Assembly: GCA_947247005.1 (NCBI GenBank)
Contig: OX365947.1
Span: 39,698,760-39,762,759, forward strand
From: Spisula solida
Taxonomy: Eukaryota > Mollusca > Bivalvia > Venerida > Mactridae
DNA: 64,000 nt
Reading direction: 5' to 3'
Both the position numbers and the translations under genes were made by a program. Below the pieces are notes generated by a model, which had not been told where the DNA came from, did no database searches, and saw only the letters and a program-made list of their open reading frames with translations. The stretch's first letter is position 1; the number at the start of each line of letters is the position of its first letter. Shown piece after piece: positions 37,001 to 41,810 of this stretch.

Positions 37001-40000
37001 CTTTTCGACTCTCATCACACAAGCATTAATGCAAATTGATAAAATATCACACACATCTTGGACATACTGGCACACGACATAATTATGTTGTTTACATTAT
37101 TTAAAATGATCACAAATATAAGTTTAAATTGCTTCATTTAGCAATTGCATGGTATTGTCATACACATAAAATAAGTGAATACTACCATATTATAAACTTC
37201 ATTAATTTAAGTCAAAAGTTCAAGCACCAAGTCTTCTGCATTTTAGTGAAATTTCATTTACATTGCGAGAAAACTCAAAATGAGGGATGCGATTACTGGG
37301 GCCTGTTCGGAACGCTGTTCCGCACATTCCGGACAGTGGAACACACTTACGAACAAACCGGAACACTGTTCGGAACATGTTCTTTCTGTGCCCGCCACAG
37401 AGGTGGTGCAGCCAGAACAGTCACGTGATTACAGCCAGAACAATGGTCGCTTGTGTCATAAAATAGAATATAATAAGTTTATTTTCCAATTATGGGGCAT
37501 TGCGGACAAACAGTCACATTCAAATATATCGTTATGCATATTTTTTTCTCCAATATTACGGCTGCAACTAAAATTTTGGTCGTCTTAAACATTTTACTTT
37601 CTGTTCCGTTTTGTTCGTAAGGTGTTTGGAGTAGAACATTTGGCACACTGTGCAGGACAGTTCCGTTTTGTTCGTAAGTTGTTCGGAGTAGAACATCCCG
37701 CACAGTGTGCGGAACAGACGCTACGAACATGCCCCTGGAGATAAATATACCAGATTTTTATAGCACCCTTATGTGAACGCACATTCAAAGGCACTTTACA
37801 TTATTGTGTTGCAGCCACAAGGGCGCAGGTGCATCCTCTACCAGTGCAGATACAGCATGATCTGACCAGAGGGACAGACTGAGAGAAAGCCCCTGAAGGG
37901 AGAGAGAGACTTAGATACAGGCATGTCCGGCGCTGCAGAAGCGCGCCTAGTTCTTATTTCAAATAAACAGCCTGGTTCTTTAATCTGCCCGATGTATAGC
38001 ACAGATACTTAGATGATGATGATGATTTCCATCACCAATCTCTTTCAAAGGGTTCTGTTAAAACTAGGCATGTTTGATGTATATTTTATTTTCCTTTTTA
38101 AGGGCGAGTATGTTGCACCAGAGAAGTTGGAGAATACATTTACAAGAAGTATGTTTGTAGCTCAATCATTCACCGAGGGGGATAGTCTACAGGTGAGCAA
38201 CACTGTATATACATTAGCCTAATTCCTATACATTAACTGTTTTACTCCAACTCACTGTATTTTGGTCATATGTGGATGCCTCTATATCCAGTCACATTAT
38301 TCAGATACTGTTTTTATCTCCACTATTTGAAGAATAAGGGGAGCTGTTGCAGTCACCTGAGCGTCGGCTTTAAAGTAGGCGTAATGCTTATGTTAGAGTT
38401 TATTTACAGGTTTTTTAAACCACGTATATTTTCAAAGTCCCAGGAGTAGGTAAGTCTATCAAGCATTTTGTTGAAATTATGCCCCCTTTTGGACTTAGAA
38501 ATGCAAATGTCAAAGTTTAGGTACAAGTGTTTTAACCTCTGATATCTTCAAAGGGCATTCACATGTTGCTTTGATACTTTGCATACTTGTCAACCATCAT
38601 GACCCCAACCCCTACACAGGAGTAGGTAACTCTATCAAGCATTTTGTTGAAATTATCTGCCCTTTTCAACAAAGAAACCCCAACCTCTACACAGAAAAGC
38701 GTAATGCTGCAGCTATGAAGCATTTGGTTTGAATATATAATTATTATACTATCCTAGCATGGCACAACAAATAGAGGAGCGCGCTGTTCATGGACAGCAT
38801 TTGTTAATACTTTAATACTTAAGATTTTGCACATTTTACTTTTTGAAAAGTTTTGCTGAAAACATTGCCATCTTCGAGCAGCAAGTGGTAAAAAATCAAA
38901 ATTGATTGCATGACTGACCATACATACTTTCACACATGATTTTTTATTTTAAAACTTGTTTACGTAGCCTAATGACATCATCAACAAATAAGATATGTTG
39001 AAAGTACAACATTTTGCATGAATTTGTCACAATGATCCATATTTCTCTGTTATATTACAGCCGTATGTTATGAGTGTTATAGTACCAGATGAAGAAGTGT
39101 TAATGGGTTGGGCTAAAACACAATCACTATCAGACACCTTTCCTGAACTCTGTAAGAGTGAGGTGAGTACAGTAGTCTGGAAATTATGTCTCCAACATAT
39201 AGTAGTGTGGACACATTGATTCTGTGCTGAATGTCTTTCTGGATGGATGTCACAAAGTCTAGAATAGTCTCTGTGTGTTTTAAGAATCAGGACAATGATA
39301 GAATCAGTGTTTCAGGGTTATTCGGCTTTTATACAGAATGATAATTTTACATTTTTTGGCGTTATTGGTTTGTTCAGTTTCAATTCAAATTCAGATCACC
39401 GTGTTTGTGCGCCACAAAATAAATTGTGATTGATGTTTAAATTTGTTTCATATATTTTGATATGTGCTAATTATAGCTACTGTATATTCAACAAAACAGT
39501 GAATGACTGTGACATCAAATATTGACCGATTGCAAAAATAAACCATGTAAAAAAGTGAAAAAATACTGCAATGTTTATATTCATCGATTGTCCGTAAAAA
39601 TCATATAAAGTCCATTTATACGTAAAGATTAATGTAATCTTTGTCCTATCCTGTCTGCGCAATTCTAGAATCCCGAAACACAATTCTAAATTGTGTGAAC
39701 ATTTACAGACATGGTAACTGTTGATCAACATGTGTTACTAAAATCTCTCCCTTGGAAGGCAAGTAAATAACTAGGATTTTATACAAGGAGGCAAAACACT
39801 TCCCTGTGTACCTCATATCTAACTTGTATCTATGGTAACCATGTGACTTGTATGTATGGTAACCATGTGACCTGTGTGTATGGTAACCCTGTGACTTGTA
39901 TGTATGGTAACCATGTTACCTGTATGTATGGTTACCATGTGACATGTATGTATGGTAACCATGTGACCTGTATGTATGGTAACCATGTGACCTGTGTGTA

Positions 40001-41810
40001 TGGTAACCCTGTGACTTGTATGTATGGTAACCATGTGACTTGTGTGTATGGTAACCATGTGACTTGTGTGTATTGTAACCATGTGACTTTTATGTATGGT
40101 AACCATGTGACTTTTGTGTATGGTAACCATGTGACTTTTATGTATGGTAACCATGTGACTTGCAGGTATGGTAACCATGTGACTTGTGTGTATGGTAACC
40201 ATGTGACCTGTGTGTATGATAACCATATGACTTGTGTGTATGGTTACCATGTGACTTGTGTGTATGGTAACCATGTGACTTGTGTGTATGGTAACCATGT
40301 GACTTTTATGATTTTCAGAGTGTCAAGGATATGATTCTGGCTGACATTATTAAGGTTGGTCGAGCTGCTGGCTTGAATGGGTTTGAGTTGGTGAGTATAA
40401 TCATTCATGTACAATATTATTGTACAATATTATTGTATGTGTTAGTTTTCTTTTTATTGTGCGGTTGGATAGAAGTATTAAAACATTTCCTAATGTAGCA
40501 AGACAGAAATCCAACAATTGATACATTACACCCAAAATATGAATGGTCAAAGGGAGATAATCCAAATATCTTATAATAAATCACAGGTCAGAGTGCCATA
40601 CAAAACTCATGGCCAGACATCATCAAATTTCAAACAGCTGCTAAAGTACATACTAGGCCTATAGGATCCATCATGAATTATTGTCTTTGGAGATCAACAT
40701 TTCTTAAACGAGTTTAGAAAACACAAGTTATTTAGTGAACCTTTGGCAACCTTAATAATTTGTTTTCGTGACAAATTTAAGAAAGGTAGATCTCAAAGAC
40801 AATGAGTGACAGATTTTCTATCACATTTCCATTGTCAAAACAACTTCAGAAATAACCAATTTAAGCAGACGAGGGTACATTTTTGCGCTGAAAAGTGTTG
40901 ACGTCACACATTTGTTACCACACATGTTTAAGAACATTGTTTAGTGATTTGTTCTCATATGGAAGATCTTGGTATTTATGTGATAAAACCTGTTACGTAA
41001 TTTGACATTGTATGGCAGGACCCAGTTACACTGACTGATATGGTATTTTGTTCTATGACACCGATAAAACGAGGACTTTTTACTTTAATCAACATCCTCA
41101 CTACATTTGTCTATGTTGTATACCTATTATGTAACAAGGATTCTGATTGACTTAGACAGCCTGCACAATGTAACGTTATTTCCCGTATTATTTGGCCTAC
41201 AGCTGCTCATACCTATTAATAGGCTCTAACCTAGCCATTAATGATAAATGCCATTAATAAATATGTGAATACTCTCTCATACATATACATAAGAAGAGCA
41301 TTGTTAGCTAAAAACATTTGAAGAGTCGTATTTTGTTTCTTTTACATACACTTTCCTAAAGAGAGACTGAAGTTGATATAATTTAAAAAGAGTCAATAGG
41401 TTTATTTCCTTGACTTATGGCATGGTATACAATATAACAGTTGTCGACTTATGTTGAGATGAATATGATGTTTAGTTGACCTTCAAAAAGTGATATTGAC
41501 CTCTGACTTAGTCATCGGTCAATATCACCTTCAAAAAGTGATATTGACCTCTGACTTCGTCATCGGTCAATATCACTTTTTTCAGGTCAACAAAACATCA
41601 TATTCACCTCAACATAAGTCAATAACAGTATAATATATCTCCATCTGATTGTTTATTGTTTTCCAGCCTAAAGATATTATACTGCTGTCGGAACTCTTCT
41701 CTGTAGAGAACGGTCTACTCACTCCAACCTTCAAAAACAAGAGACCAGAAATGCGCACTCGCTTCAAGGCAGACATTGCTGCTTTGTACAAAAAACACAA
41801 TGGAAAATAA
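9854..41810 (+). CDS. ACSL: Long-chain-fatty-acid-CoA ligase, ACSL1/5/6 type (20 coding exons)
   Basis: It activates long-chain fatty acids to acyl-CoA (ATP to AMP + PPi) for lipid synthesis or beta-oxidation; family members sit on ER, mitochondrial outer or peroxisomal membranes. Coding exons: 9854-10000, 11018-11126, 20148-20215, 20416-20517, 23477-23576, 24148-24326, 25883-25915, 27600-27651, 28514-28587, 29642-29854, 31112-31194, 32876-33026, 33713-33785, 34997-35085, 35525-35641, 36169-36222, 38103-38192, 39061-39162, 40319-40390, 41667-41810. They sum to 2052 nt, so 683 aa; every intron is GT-AG and all phases close. Landmarks: membrane anchor at about residues 5-27; P-loop YTSGTTGDPKG at 258-268; FLPLAHM-like [10 protein letters not shown] near 301; GYGQTE at 441-446; GWLHTGDIG at 518-526; IIDR 536-539 and [13 protein letters not shown] 544-556. 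The APEK form argues for ACSL1/5/6 rather than ACSL3/4. Exon models are inferred by eye, with no transcript evidence. Confidence 0.95.
10354..10735 (+). repeat. 34-bp minisatellite in ACSL intron 1
   Basis: About 11 head-to-tail copies of a unit with the core ACCATCTCCTGTGGGGTAGT and GGTTAAAGCAGT. It runs directly into the SINE-like unit at 10727, whose 5' end matches the repeat unit. Confidence 0.9.
10727..10870 (+). repeat. tRNA-derived SINE in ACSL intron 1
   Basis: There is an A-box-like TTAGTGGGTAGGCATCTGC and a B-box-like GAGGTTTGAATCCTG, about 35 bp apart, followed by a non-tRNA body. It sits at the 3' end of the 34-bp array. Confidence 0.6.
11018..11126 (+). CDS. ACSL: ACSL coding exon 2
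   Basis: Encodes residues 50-85 and the first base of codon 86 (phase 1 donor). Contains [20 protein letters not shown], the conserved start of the soluble domain in ACSL1/5/6. Acceptor CTTGTAG, donor TCAG|GTAAAA. Confidence 0.9.
11212..12127 (+). repeat. 145-bp tandem array, copy 1 (ACSL intron 2)
   Basis: Starts with a short hairpin, AGCTCACCTATCACAAAGTG followed by ACAGAGTGAGCT, then a (CCGT/CTGT)-rich tract. About six 144-145-bp units follow, built of GAGGTCAC, GAAACTTGGTCACAATGATC, AAGTTCGATATTGG and GGGTCAAAAACTAGGTCA. It ends in GGTGAGCAACCTTGTTGAGT. Same family and orientation as 31476-32507. Confidence 0.9.
14270..14750. repeat. degenerate repeats of about 45-50 bp, left block
   Basis: Loose tandem copies of a motif like AAGGAATGGCTGT, CAGCAGTG(T), AGGTA and ATAGAGC recur here and again at 16160-17290. 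The blocks occupy the middle of the foldback-like element. They are too diverged to count units reliably. Confidence 0.5.
14754..15747 (-). mobile_element. Tc1/mariner relic nested in the foldback-like element
   Basis: The TIR CAG....GTGCCA(C/A)AAGTGAACGTCA at 14754-14781 is mirrored at 15720-15747, and both ends are flanked by TA (14752-14753, 15748-15749). The element is 994 bp and encodes a broken transposase on the minus strand. It interrupts the degenerate repeat block. Confidence 0.85.
14880..15540 (-). pseudogene. Tc1-like transposase, truncated and broken
   Basis: The 5' part (15535 downward) reads as an N-terminal helix-turn-helix domain with [19 protein letters not shown] and LPRKG, matching the paired-like DNA-binding region of Tc1 transposases. 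Further on come WPVVVH and, after a stop, SDLN followed by WYRLKRQI, the DDE-domain landmark around the second Asp in this family. Several stops and a large internal deletion leave it inactive. Confidence 0.75.
15765..16085 (+). repeat. SINE-A copy 1
   Basis: tRNA-like head with A-box TAGCCTAGAGGTAGGGCGC and B-box GGGTTAGATCCCACT, then a body starting AATTTCTCTGAGCAAGAATA and ending in GTGGTCCTCCAAAACTCGG. It aligns along its length with 33812-34125. Confidence 0.75.
16160..17290. repeat. degenerate repeats of about 45-50 bp, right block
   Basis: Continues the block at 14270-14750. AATGGCAGTCCCAAGCAGTG, ATGTAGCATATAAAGCC and AATGACTGTGTCTG are typical units. Copies become unrecognisable towards 17290. 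No coding sequence. Confidence 0.45.
16735..16800 (-). repeat. tRNA-like SINE head fragment
   Basis: On the minus strand the A-box-like GATAGCCTAGTGGTAAAGCG is followed by CGATTGCGGGATGTCTCAGG. No body could be matched to another copy. Confidence 0.4.
18290..18520 (+). repeat. dispersed repeat, copy 1 (partner at 56435)
   Basis: Aligns in the same orientation with 56435-56650. Shared blocks are CCAGTTAGGAT, GACAGTGAC, GTTTATGTGTAC, ACAACCATTGTC, TTTAGCATTGAAAT, ATTGGTTTTAC and ACCGCTGC. Non-coding. Confidence 0.75.
19558..19800 (+). repeat. SINE-D copy 1 (ACSL intron 2)
   Basis: Head with an A-box-like GTGGTCCAGTGGTTTGTGTG and B-box CAGGTTTGATTCCTG, then GATCATACCCTTCCAT and a body shared with 29385-29585 (CCAGGAAAATTGG or CAAGGAAAACTGG). 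Confidence 0.65.
20148..20215 (+). CDS. ACSL: ACSL coding exon 3
   Basis: Residues 86-108, entered in phase 1 and left in phase 0. Contains ENGPCLGTR and YEWLSYQE, conserved in the family. Acceptor TTGTTACAG, donor GAG|GTGAGT. It follows a 9-kb intron (11127-20147) full of repeats. Confidence 0.92.
20416..20517 (+). CDS. ACSL: ACSL coding exon 4
   Basis: Residues 109-142 in phase 0, with [12 protein letters not shown] reaching into exon 5. The flanking intron 3 is short (200 bp). Acceptor TTTCTAG, donor GAG|GTAAGG. Confidence 0.92.
21043..21194 (+). repeat. compound microsatellite (TTTG)23(TTCG)15 in ACSL intron 4
   Basis: Twenty-three perfect TTTG units are followed without a break by fifteen perfect TTCG units. 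The switch is sharp at 21134/21135. A spurious ORF opens on each strand because the four-base unit avoids stops. Confidence 0.98.
21244..23050 (+). repeat. 72-bp minisatellite, about 26 copies (ACSL intron 4)
   Basis: Head-to-tail copies of a 72-bp unit (AGGTGCCACCCTGCCAAGTT, GCCCAATTACCTTGAACTTC, GAGGGAAGGCAGTTGTGTAG). One unit near 22188 has lost about 37 bp. Since 72 is a multiple of three and the unit lacks stops in several frames, ORFs of 424 to 544 codons open on both strands. They show only repeat periodicity and lie within an intron. Confidence 0.97.
23150..23260 (-). repeat. tRNA-derived SINE head (fragment)
   Basis: The minus strand reads GGTGGCACATCGGTCGAATG, then AATGCTCTTGAC and the B-box-like ACCTGGTTCTAATCTCGG. 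It lies just beyond the 72-bp array in intron 4. Confidence 0.55.
23477..23576 (+). CDS. ACSL: ACSL coding exon 5
   Basis: Residues 143-175 plus one base. Encodes [20 protein letters not shown] followed by [13 protein letters not shown], the conserved VPLYDTLG region of the family. Acceptor ATTACAG, donor A|GTAAGC (phase 1). Confidence 0.93.
24148..24326 (+). CDS. ACSL: ACSL coding exon 6
   Basis: Residues 176-235, completing a codon from exon 5 and ending in phase 0. Contains [19 protein letters not shown] and a Rossmann-like strand [13 protein letters not shown]. Acceptor TTTTTTCAG, donor TTG|GTAAGC. Confidence 0.92.
24480..25466. mobile_element. mariner-like TIR element, 987 bp (ACSL intron 6)
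   Basis: The left terminus CGAGGGTTGTCCGAAAAGTT is matched by the reverse complement of the right terminus (25440-25466) with few mismatches. Both ends are flanked by TA (24478-24479, 25467-25468). The CGAGGGT(T)GTCC...AAGTT end resembles mariner families. I see no transposase motifs, so the interior is deleted or decayed. Confidence 0.8.
25883..25915 (+). CDS. ACSL: ACSL coding exon 7 (33-nt micro-exon)
   Basis: Eleven codons, [11 protein letters not shown], residues 236-246, phase 0 at both ends. It fills the short variable linker before the PEDLA segment. Acceptor TTATTTACAG, donor GTT|GTAAGT. Skipping it would keep the frame. Confidence 0.8.
26521..26660 (+). repeat. SINE-B copy (ACSL intron 7)
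   Basis: The tRNA-like head CCTCCGTAGCTCAGTGTTTA with B-box CGTTCAAATACAGGTGGAGG is followed by TGCCATATTTCAGCAGAAAG and CTGACTGGCAAATAAAGGCT. Matches 44845-44968 on the other strand. Confidence 0.75.
26735..26955 (+). repeat. 73-bp tandem repeat, three copies (ACSL intron 7)
   Basis: Units start GCTCAGTGATTGTCGTCACT and continue TCTGCCTTAGTTAAACATTT, CTCTAAACCTACGAAAGGTAT. Starts at about 26735, 26808 and 26881. Confidence 0.9.
27600..27651 (+). CDS. ACSL: ACSL coding exon 8: start of the P-loop
   Basis: Residues 247-263 plus one base: [17 protein letters not shown]. This is the first half of the AMP-binding signature (YTSGTTG.PKG). An intron splits the Gly codon after TT. Acceptor GTTGACAG, donor G|GTAAAT. 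Confidence 0.95.
28514..28587 (+). CDS. ACSL: ACSL coding exon 9: rest of the P-loop
   Basis: Residues 264-288, completing Gly264 and reading [18 protein letters not shown]. The Lys of PKG contributes to phosphate binding in the family. Acceptor ATCCTACAG, donor ATG|GTAAGT. Confidence 0.95.
28716..28970. mobile_element. MITE, 255 bp (ACSL intron 9)
   Basis: TIRs AGGC(C/G)CCGATCTCCC(G/A)A and further AGCATCTCAA...GAAATCTCATCT are mirrored at both ends with some mismatches. Non-coding. It belongs to the group whose outer ends are C/G rich. Confidence 0.8.
29385..29585 (+). repeat. SINE-D copy 2 (ACSL intron 9)
   Basis: Diverged head (GCAGTGATCTAGAGCACTAG) followed by GGTCATACCCTTCCATAAAA and a tail with CAAGGAAAACTGG, matching 19558-19800. 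Confidence 0.55.
29642..29854 (+). CDS. ACSL: ACSL coding exon 10
   Basis: Residues 289-359, phase 0. Contains [30 protein letters not shown] and [13 protein letters not shown], all strongly conserved. The acceptor chosen is CTTTTAG|CAATTC. A second in-frame acceptor 12 nt on (GGAAG|ATT) would remove QFRK; the AG between them would break the frame. Donor AAG|GTACTA. Confidence 0.9.
30163..30442 (+). repeat. direct duplication of about 64 bp, 210 bp apart (ACSL intron 10)
   Basis: CCCTGCAGTTGTTCAAATGG plus CAGTTTAAGTTTAAACTTAG and TCATCTTATAATAATAATAA occur identically at 30163 and 30373. The (AAT)n run differs by one unit. Confidence 0.9.
30725..30815 (-). repeat. tRNA-derived SINE head (fragment)
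   Basis: The minus strand gives GGAGGAGCATATGACTCATG and, about 30 bp later, the B-box-like GTGAGTTCGAGCCCAG. No matching body was located in the window. Confidence 0.5.
30896..31111 (+). repeat. ACSL: 54-bp tandem repeat carrying copies of the exon 11 splice site
   Basis: Four consecutive 54-bp units end in TGTTCTGTGTTTGTTTAG at 30949, 31003, 31057 and 31111. The unit also contains the first 16-19 nt of exon 11 (ATTATGGCTGGAGTTTCTG). Only the last copy runs on into CCAGTACAATC, the real exon. The upstream copies are near-perfect decoy acceptors. Confidence 0.95.
31112..31194 (+). CDS. ACSL: ACSL coding exon 11
   Basis: Residues 360-386 plus two bases: [20 protein letters not shown] then SKEKELRK/N. 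The last of four tandem acceptor copies is the only one that gives an open frame, because an upstream copy would read its own TAG in frame. Donor AA|GTATGT (phase 2). Confidence 0.92.
31476..32507 (+). repeat. 145-bp tandem array, copy 2 (ACSL intron 11)
   Basis: The hairpin AGCTCACCTGTCACAAAGTG-ACAGAGTGAGCT is followed by a (CCGT)n/(CGTC)n tract. Then come six units whose CTAGAGGTCAC starts are at 31596, 31741, 31886, 32031, 32176 and 32321, an exact 145-bp spacing. It ends with GGTGAGCGACCTAGGGCCCT-TTGGGCCCTCTTGT. Better preserved than the copy at 11212. Confidence 0.95.
32603..32748. mobile_element. hairpin MITE, about 146 bp (ACSL intron 11)
   Basis: The left arm CCCACAGGTAACTGTATCAT-TGATAAAGAGTAAA and the right arm are reverse complements over about 60 nt with few mismatches, so the whole element can fold on itself. 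Confidence 0.85.
32876..33026 (+). CDS. ACSL: ACSL coding exon 12
   Basis: Residues 387-437. Contains [19 protein letters not shown] and [19 protein letters not shown], corresponding to the G(G)R...GAAP segment of the adenylate-forming fold. The usual G-A of GAAP is TASAP here. Acceptor TTTTGTAG, donor GTG|GTAAGT. Confidence 0.95.
33037..33254. mobile_element. MITE with TACTGTAAAATCA ends, copy 1 (ACSL intron 12)
   Basis: Ends TACTGTAAAATCA and TTATTTTACAATA are imperfect TIRs. Inner blocks TTTCGTGGATTTTAA and AACGAAATCAACGAAAATTC are also mirrored. It starts about 10 nt past the exon 12 donor. Related to 35660-35860. Confidence 0.75.
33296..33560 (+). repeat. degenerate GGTCA-rich unit related to the 145-bp family
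   Basis: GGGTCATCTGGGGTAAAAAA-CTATGTGAC and TGTCACAATTTTGGT match one unit of the array at 31476. Only one clear unit remains, followed by GGTCAAGGTCACAAAG. Confidence 0.5.
33713..33785 (+). CDS. ACSL: ACSL coding exon 13: GYGQTE motif
   Basis: Residues 438-461 plus one base. [20 protein letters not shown] contains the adenine-binding GYGxTE motif (441-446). Acceptor TATTGTAG, donor G|GTAAGT. Confidence 0.96.
33812..34125 (+). repeat. SINE-A copy 2 (ACSL intron 13)
   Basis: Head GGCAGTGGTCTAGAGGTAGG with B-box-like GCATTGGATCCCCCT, body AATTTCTCTGAGCAAGAATA, tail AAGAGTGGCTGAACAGCTGA. Aligns with 15765-16085. Confidence 0.75.
34600..34795 (+). repeat. dispersed GGTCA/CATCTCT repeat, copy 1
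   Basis: GAAGTCAGTAGGTCAAACAT, CCTTTAACGTTAATGACTG, GGCTGCCATGGCAGCATACATCTCT align with 49240-49445 (GGACAGTAGGTCAATG, CCTTTAACATTAATGACT, GGCTGCAATG...CATCTCT). Non-coding. Confidence 0.6.
34997..35085 (+). CDS. ACSL: ACSL coding exon 14
   Basis: Residues 462-491. Contains [20 protein letters not shown] and GEV across the junction, the conserved GPPxPCxxxKLxDV region. The acceptor tract is a (TTA)n microsatellite ending TATTAG. Donor GAG|GTATGT. Confidence 0.95.
35525..35641 (+). CDS. ACSL: ACSL coding exon 15: GWLHTGD segment
   Basis: Residues 492-530: [20 protein letters not shown] then [14 protein letters not shown]. The Asp of HTGD (524) binds the ribose hydroxyls of AMP in this superfamily. 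Acceptor TTGACAG, donor CCA|GTAAGG. Confidence 0.97.
35660..35860. mobile_element. MITE with CTGTGAAATAAT ends, copy 2 (ACSL intron 15)
   Basis: Same family as 33037-33254. Left end CTACTGTGAAATAATCCATT, inner GAAATCAAAGAAAATTTAACC, right end AATAATGATATTGCAGTA. More diverged than copy 1. Confidence 0.65.
35940..36055 (-). repeat. SINE-A head, reverse orientation
   Basis: The minus strand reads CAGTGGCCTAGAGGTAGGGC, TTTGGGATCAAGAGG and the B-box-like TGGTCCGATCCCTG. Head region only. Confidence 0.65.
36169..36222 (+). CDS. ACSL: ACSL coding exon 16
   Basis: Residues 531-548: [18 protein letters not shown]. Includes the hinge Asp-Arg (538-539) about which the C-terminal domain turns in adenylate-forming enzymes. 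Acceptor GATTTCAG, donor CAG|GTAAGG. Confidence 0.95.
36251..36875. mobile_element. MITE (outer), interrupted by a second MITE (ACSL intron 16)
   Basis: Left end CTGGGGCGGTTTCGTAGTCA-TATCTTAGCTAAGAT-AAGACTTTTC is mirrored at 36825-36875 (GAAAAAGTCA, TTAGGTAAGATATG, GAAACGACCCCCTG). The interior contains the 396-bp element at 36302. Without it the outer element would be about 230 bp. Confidence 0.75.
36302..36697. mobile_element. pogo-like MITE nested in the outer MITE
   Basis: The left end AAGTTGAAACTCGTTGTGTC and the reverse complement of the right end (CAGTCGAAATTTGTTATGCC) form an imperfect TIR with TA at both borders (36300-36301, 36698-36699). A (T)GTCGACA motif recurs on both sides. 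No coding sequence. Confidence 0.65.
37297..37737 (+). mobile_element. MITE of about 440 bp with long TIRs (ACSL intron 16)
   Basis: The left end CTGGGGCCTGTTCGGAACG-CTGTTCCGCACA pairs with the right end (reverse complement CCAGGGGCATGTTCGTAGCG-TCTGTTCCGCACA). The right TIR contains a local 57-bp duplication (TTCCGTTTTGTTCGTAAG at about 37605 and 37662). This is the uninterrupted relative of the split element at 4816-8306. Confidence 0.8.
37750..37985 (+). repeat. dispersed repeat, copy 2
   Basis: Partner of 600-785 in the opposite orientation: CACATTCAAAGGCACTTTAC, GCCACAAGGGCGCAG, GGCGCTGCAGAAG and a final TGGTTCTTTAATCTG. It lies 13 bp beyond the MITE. Confidence 0.65.
38103..38192 (+). 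CDS. ACSL: ACSL coding exon 17: GEYVAPEK segment
   Basis: Residues 549-578: [20 protein letters not shown] then [14 protein letters not shown] is diagnostic for the ACSL1/5/6 branch. Acceptor CCTTTTTAAG, donor CAG|GTGAGC. Confidence 0.96.
38360..38720 (+). repeat. dispersed repeat with internal 177-bp direct duplication (ACSL intron 17)
   Basis: CAGGAGTAGGTAAGTCTATC-AAGCATTTTGTTGAAATTAT at about 38441 recurs at about 38618 (one change). It reads like a decayed interspersed repeat with no ORF. Confidence 0.55.
39061..39162 (+). CDS. ACSL: ACSL coding exon 18
   Basis: Residues 579-612: [20 protein letters not shown] and FPELCKSE. Matches the VVPD-x-E-x(3)-WA region of the C-terminal domain. 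Acceptor ATATTACAG, donor GAG|GTGAGT. Confidence 0.94.
39826..40309 (+). repeat. 24-bp minisatellite, about 20 copies (ACSL intron 18)
   Basis: Unit TATGGTAACCATGTGACTTG-TGTG. The array stops about 9 nt before the exon 19 acceptor ATTTTCAG. As 24 is a multiple of three, ORFs of about 160 codons open on both strands, with no protein-like content. Confidence 0.97.
40319..40390 (+). CDS. ACSL: ACSL coding exon 19
   Basis: Residues 613-636: [20 protein letters not shown] then GFEL. Matches the family's V-K-x-x-I-L-x-D segment. Acceptor GATTTTCAG, donor TTG|GTGAGT. Confidence 0.93.
41443..41623. repeat. 181-bp palindrome next to the last ACSL exon
   Basis: The left arm GACTTATGTTGAGATGAATA-TGATGTTTAGTTGACC is mirrored at 41580-41622. 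The centre is a 48-bp unit repeated twice (TTCAAAAAGTGATATTGACC, TCTGACTTAGTCATCGGTCA, ATATCACC), each unit itself palindromic. It ends 43 bp before exon 20. Confidence 0.95.
41667..41810 (+). CDS. ACSL: ACSL coding exon 20: C terminus and stop
   Basis: Residues 637-683 and TAA at 41808-41810. [20 protein letters not shown] is the conserved family end; the protein finishes LYKKHNGK. Acceptor GTTTTCCAG. Confidence 0.97.
   Translation, partial: PKDIILLSELFSVENGLLTPTFKNKRPEMRTRFKADIAALYKKHNGK

Noticed and set aside
39819..40334. ORFs of about 160 codons on both strands (repeats of MVTIHTSH and GNHVTCVY type)
   Set aside because: Product of the 24-bp minisatellite, which is intronic and touches a splice acceptor. 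No protein family.
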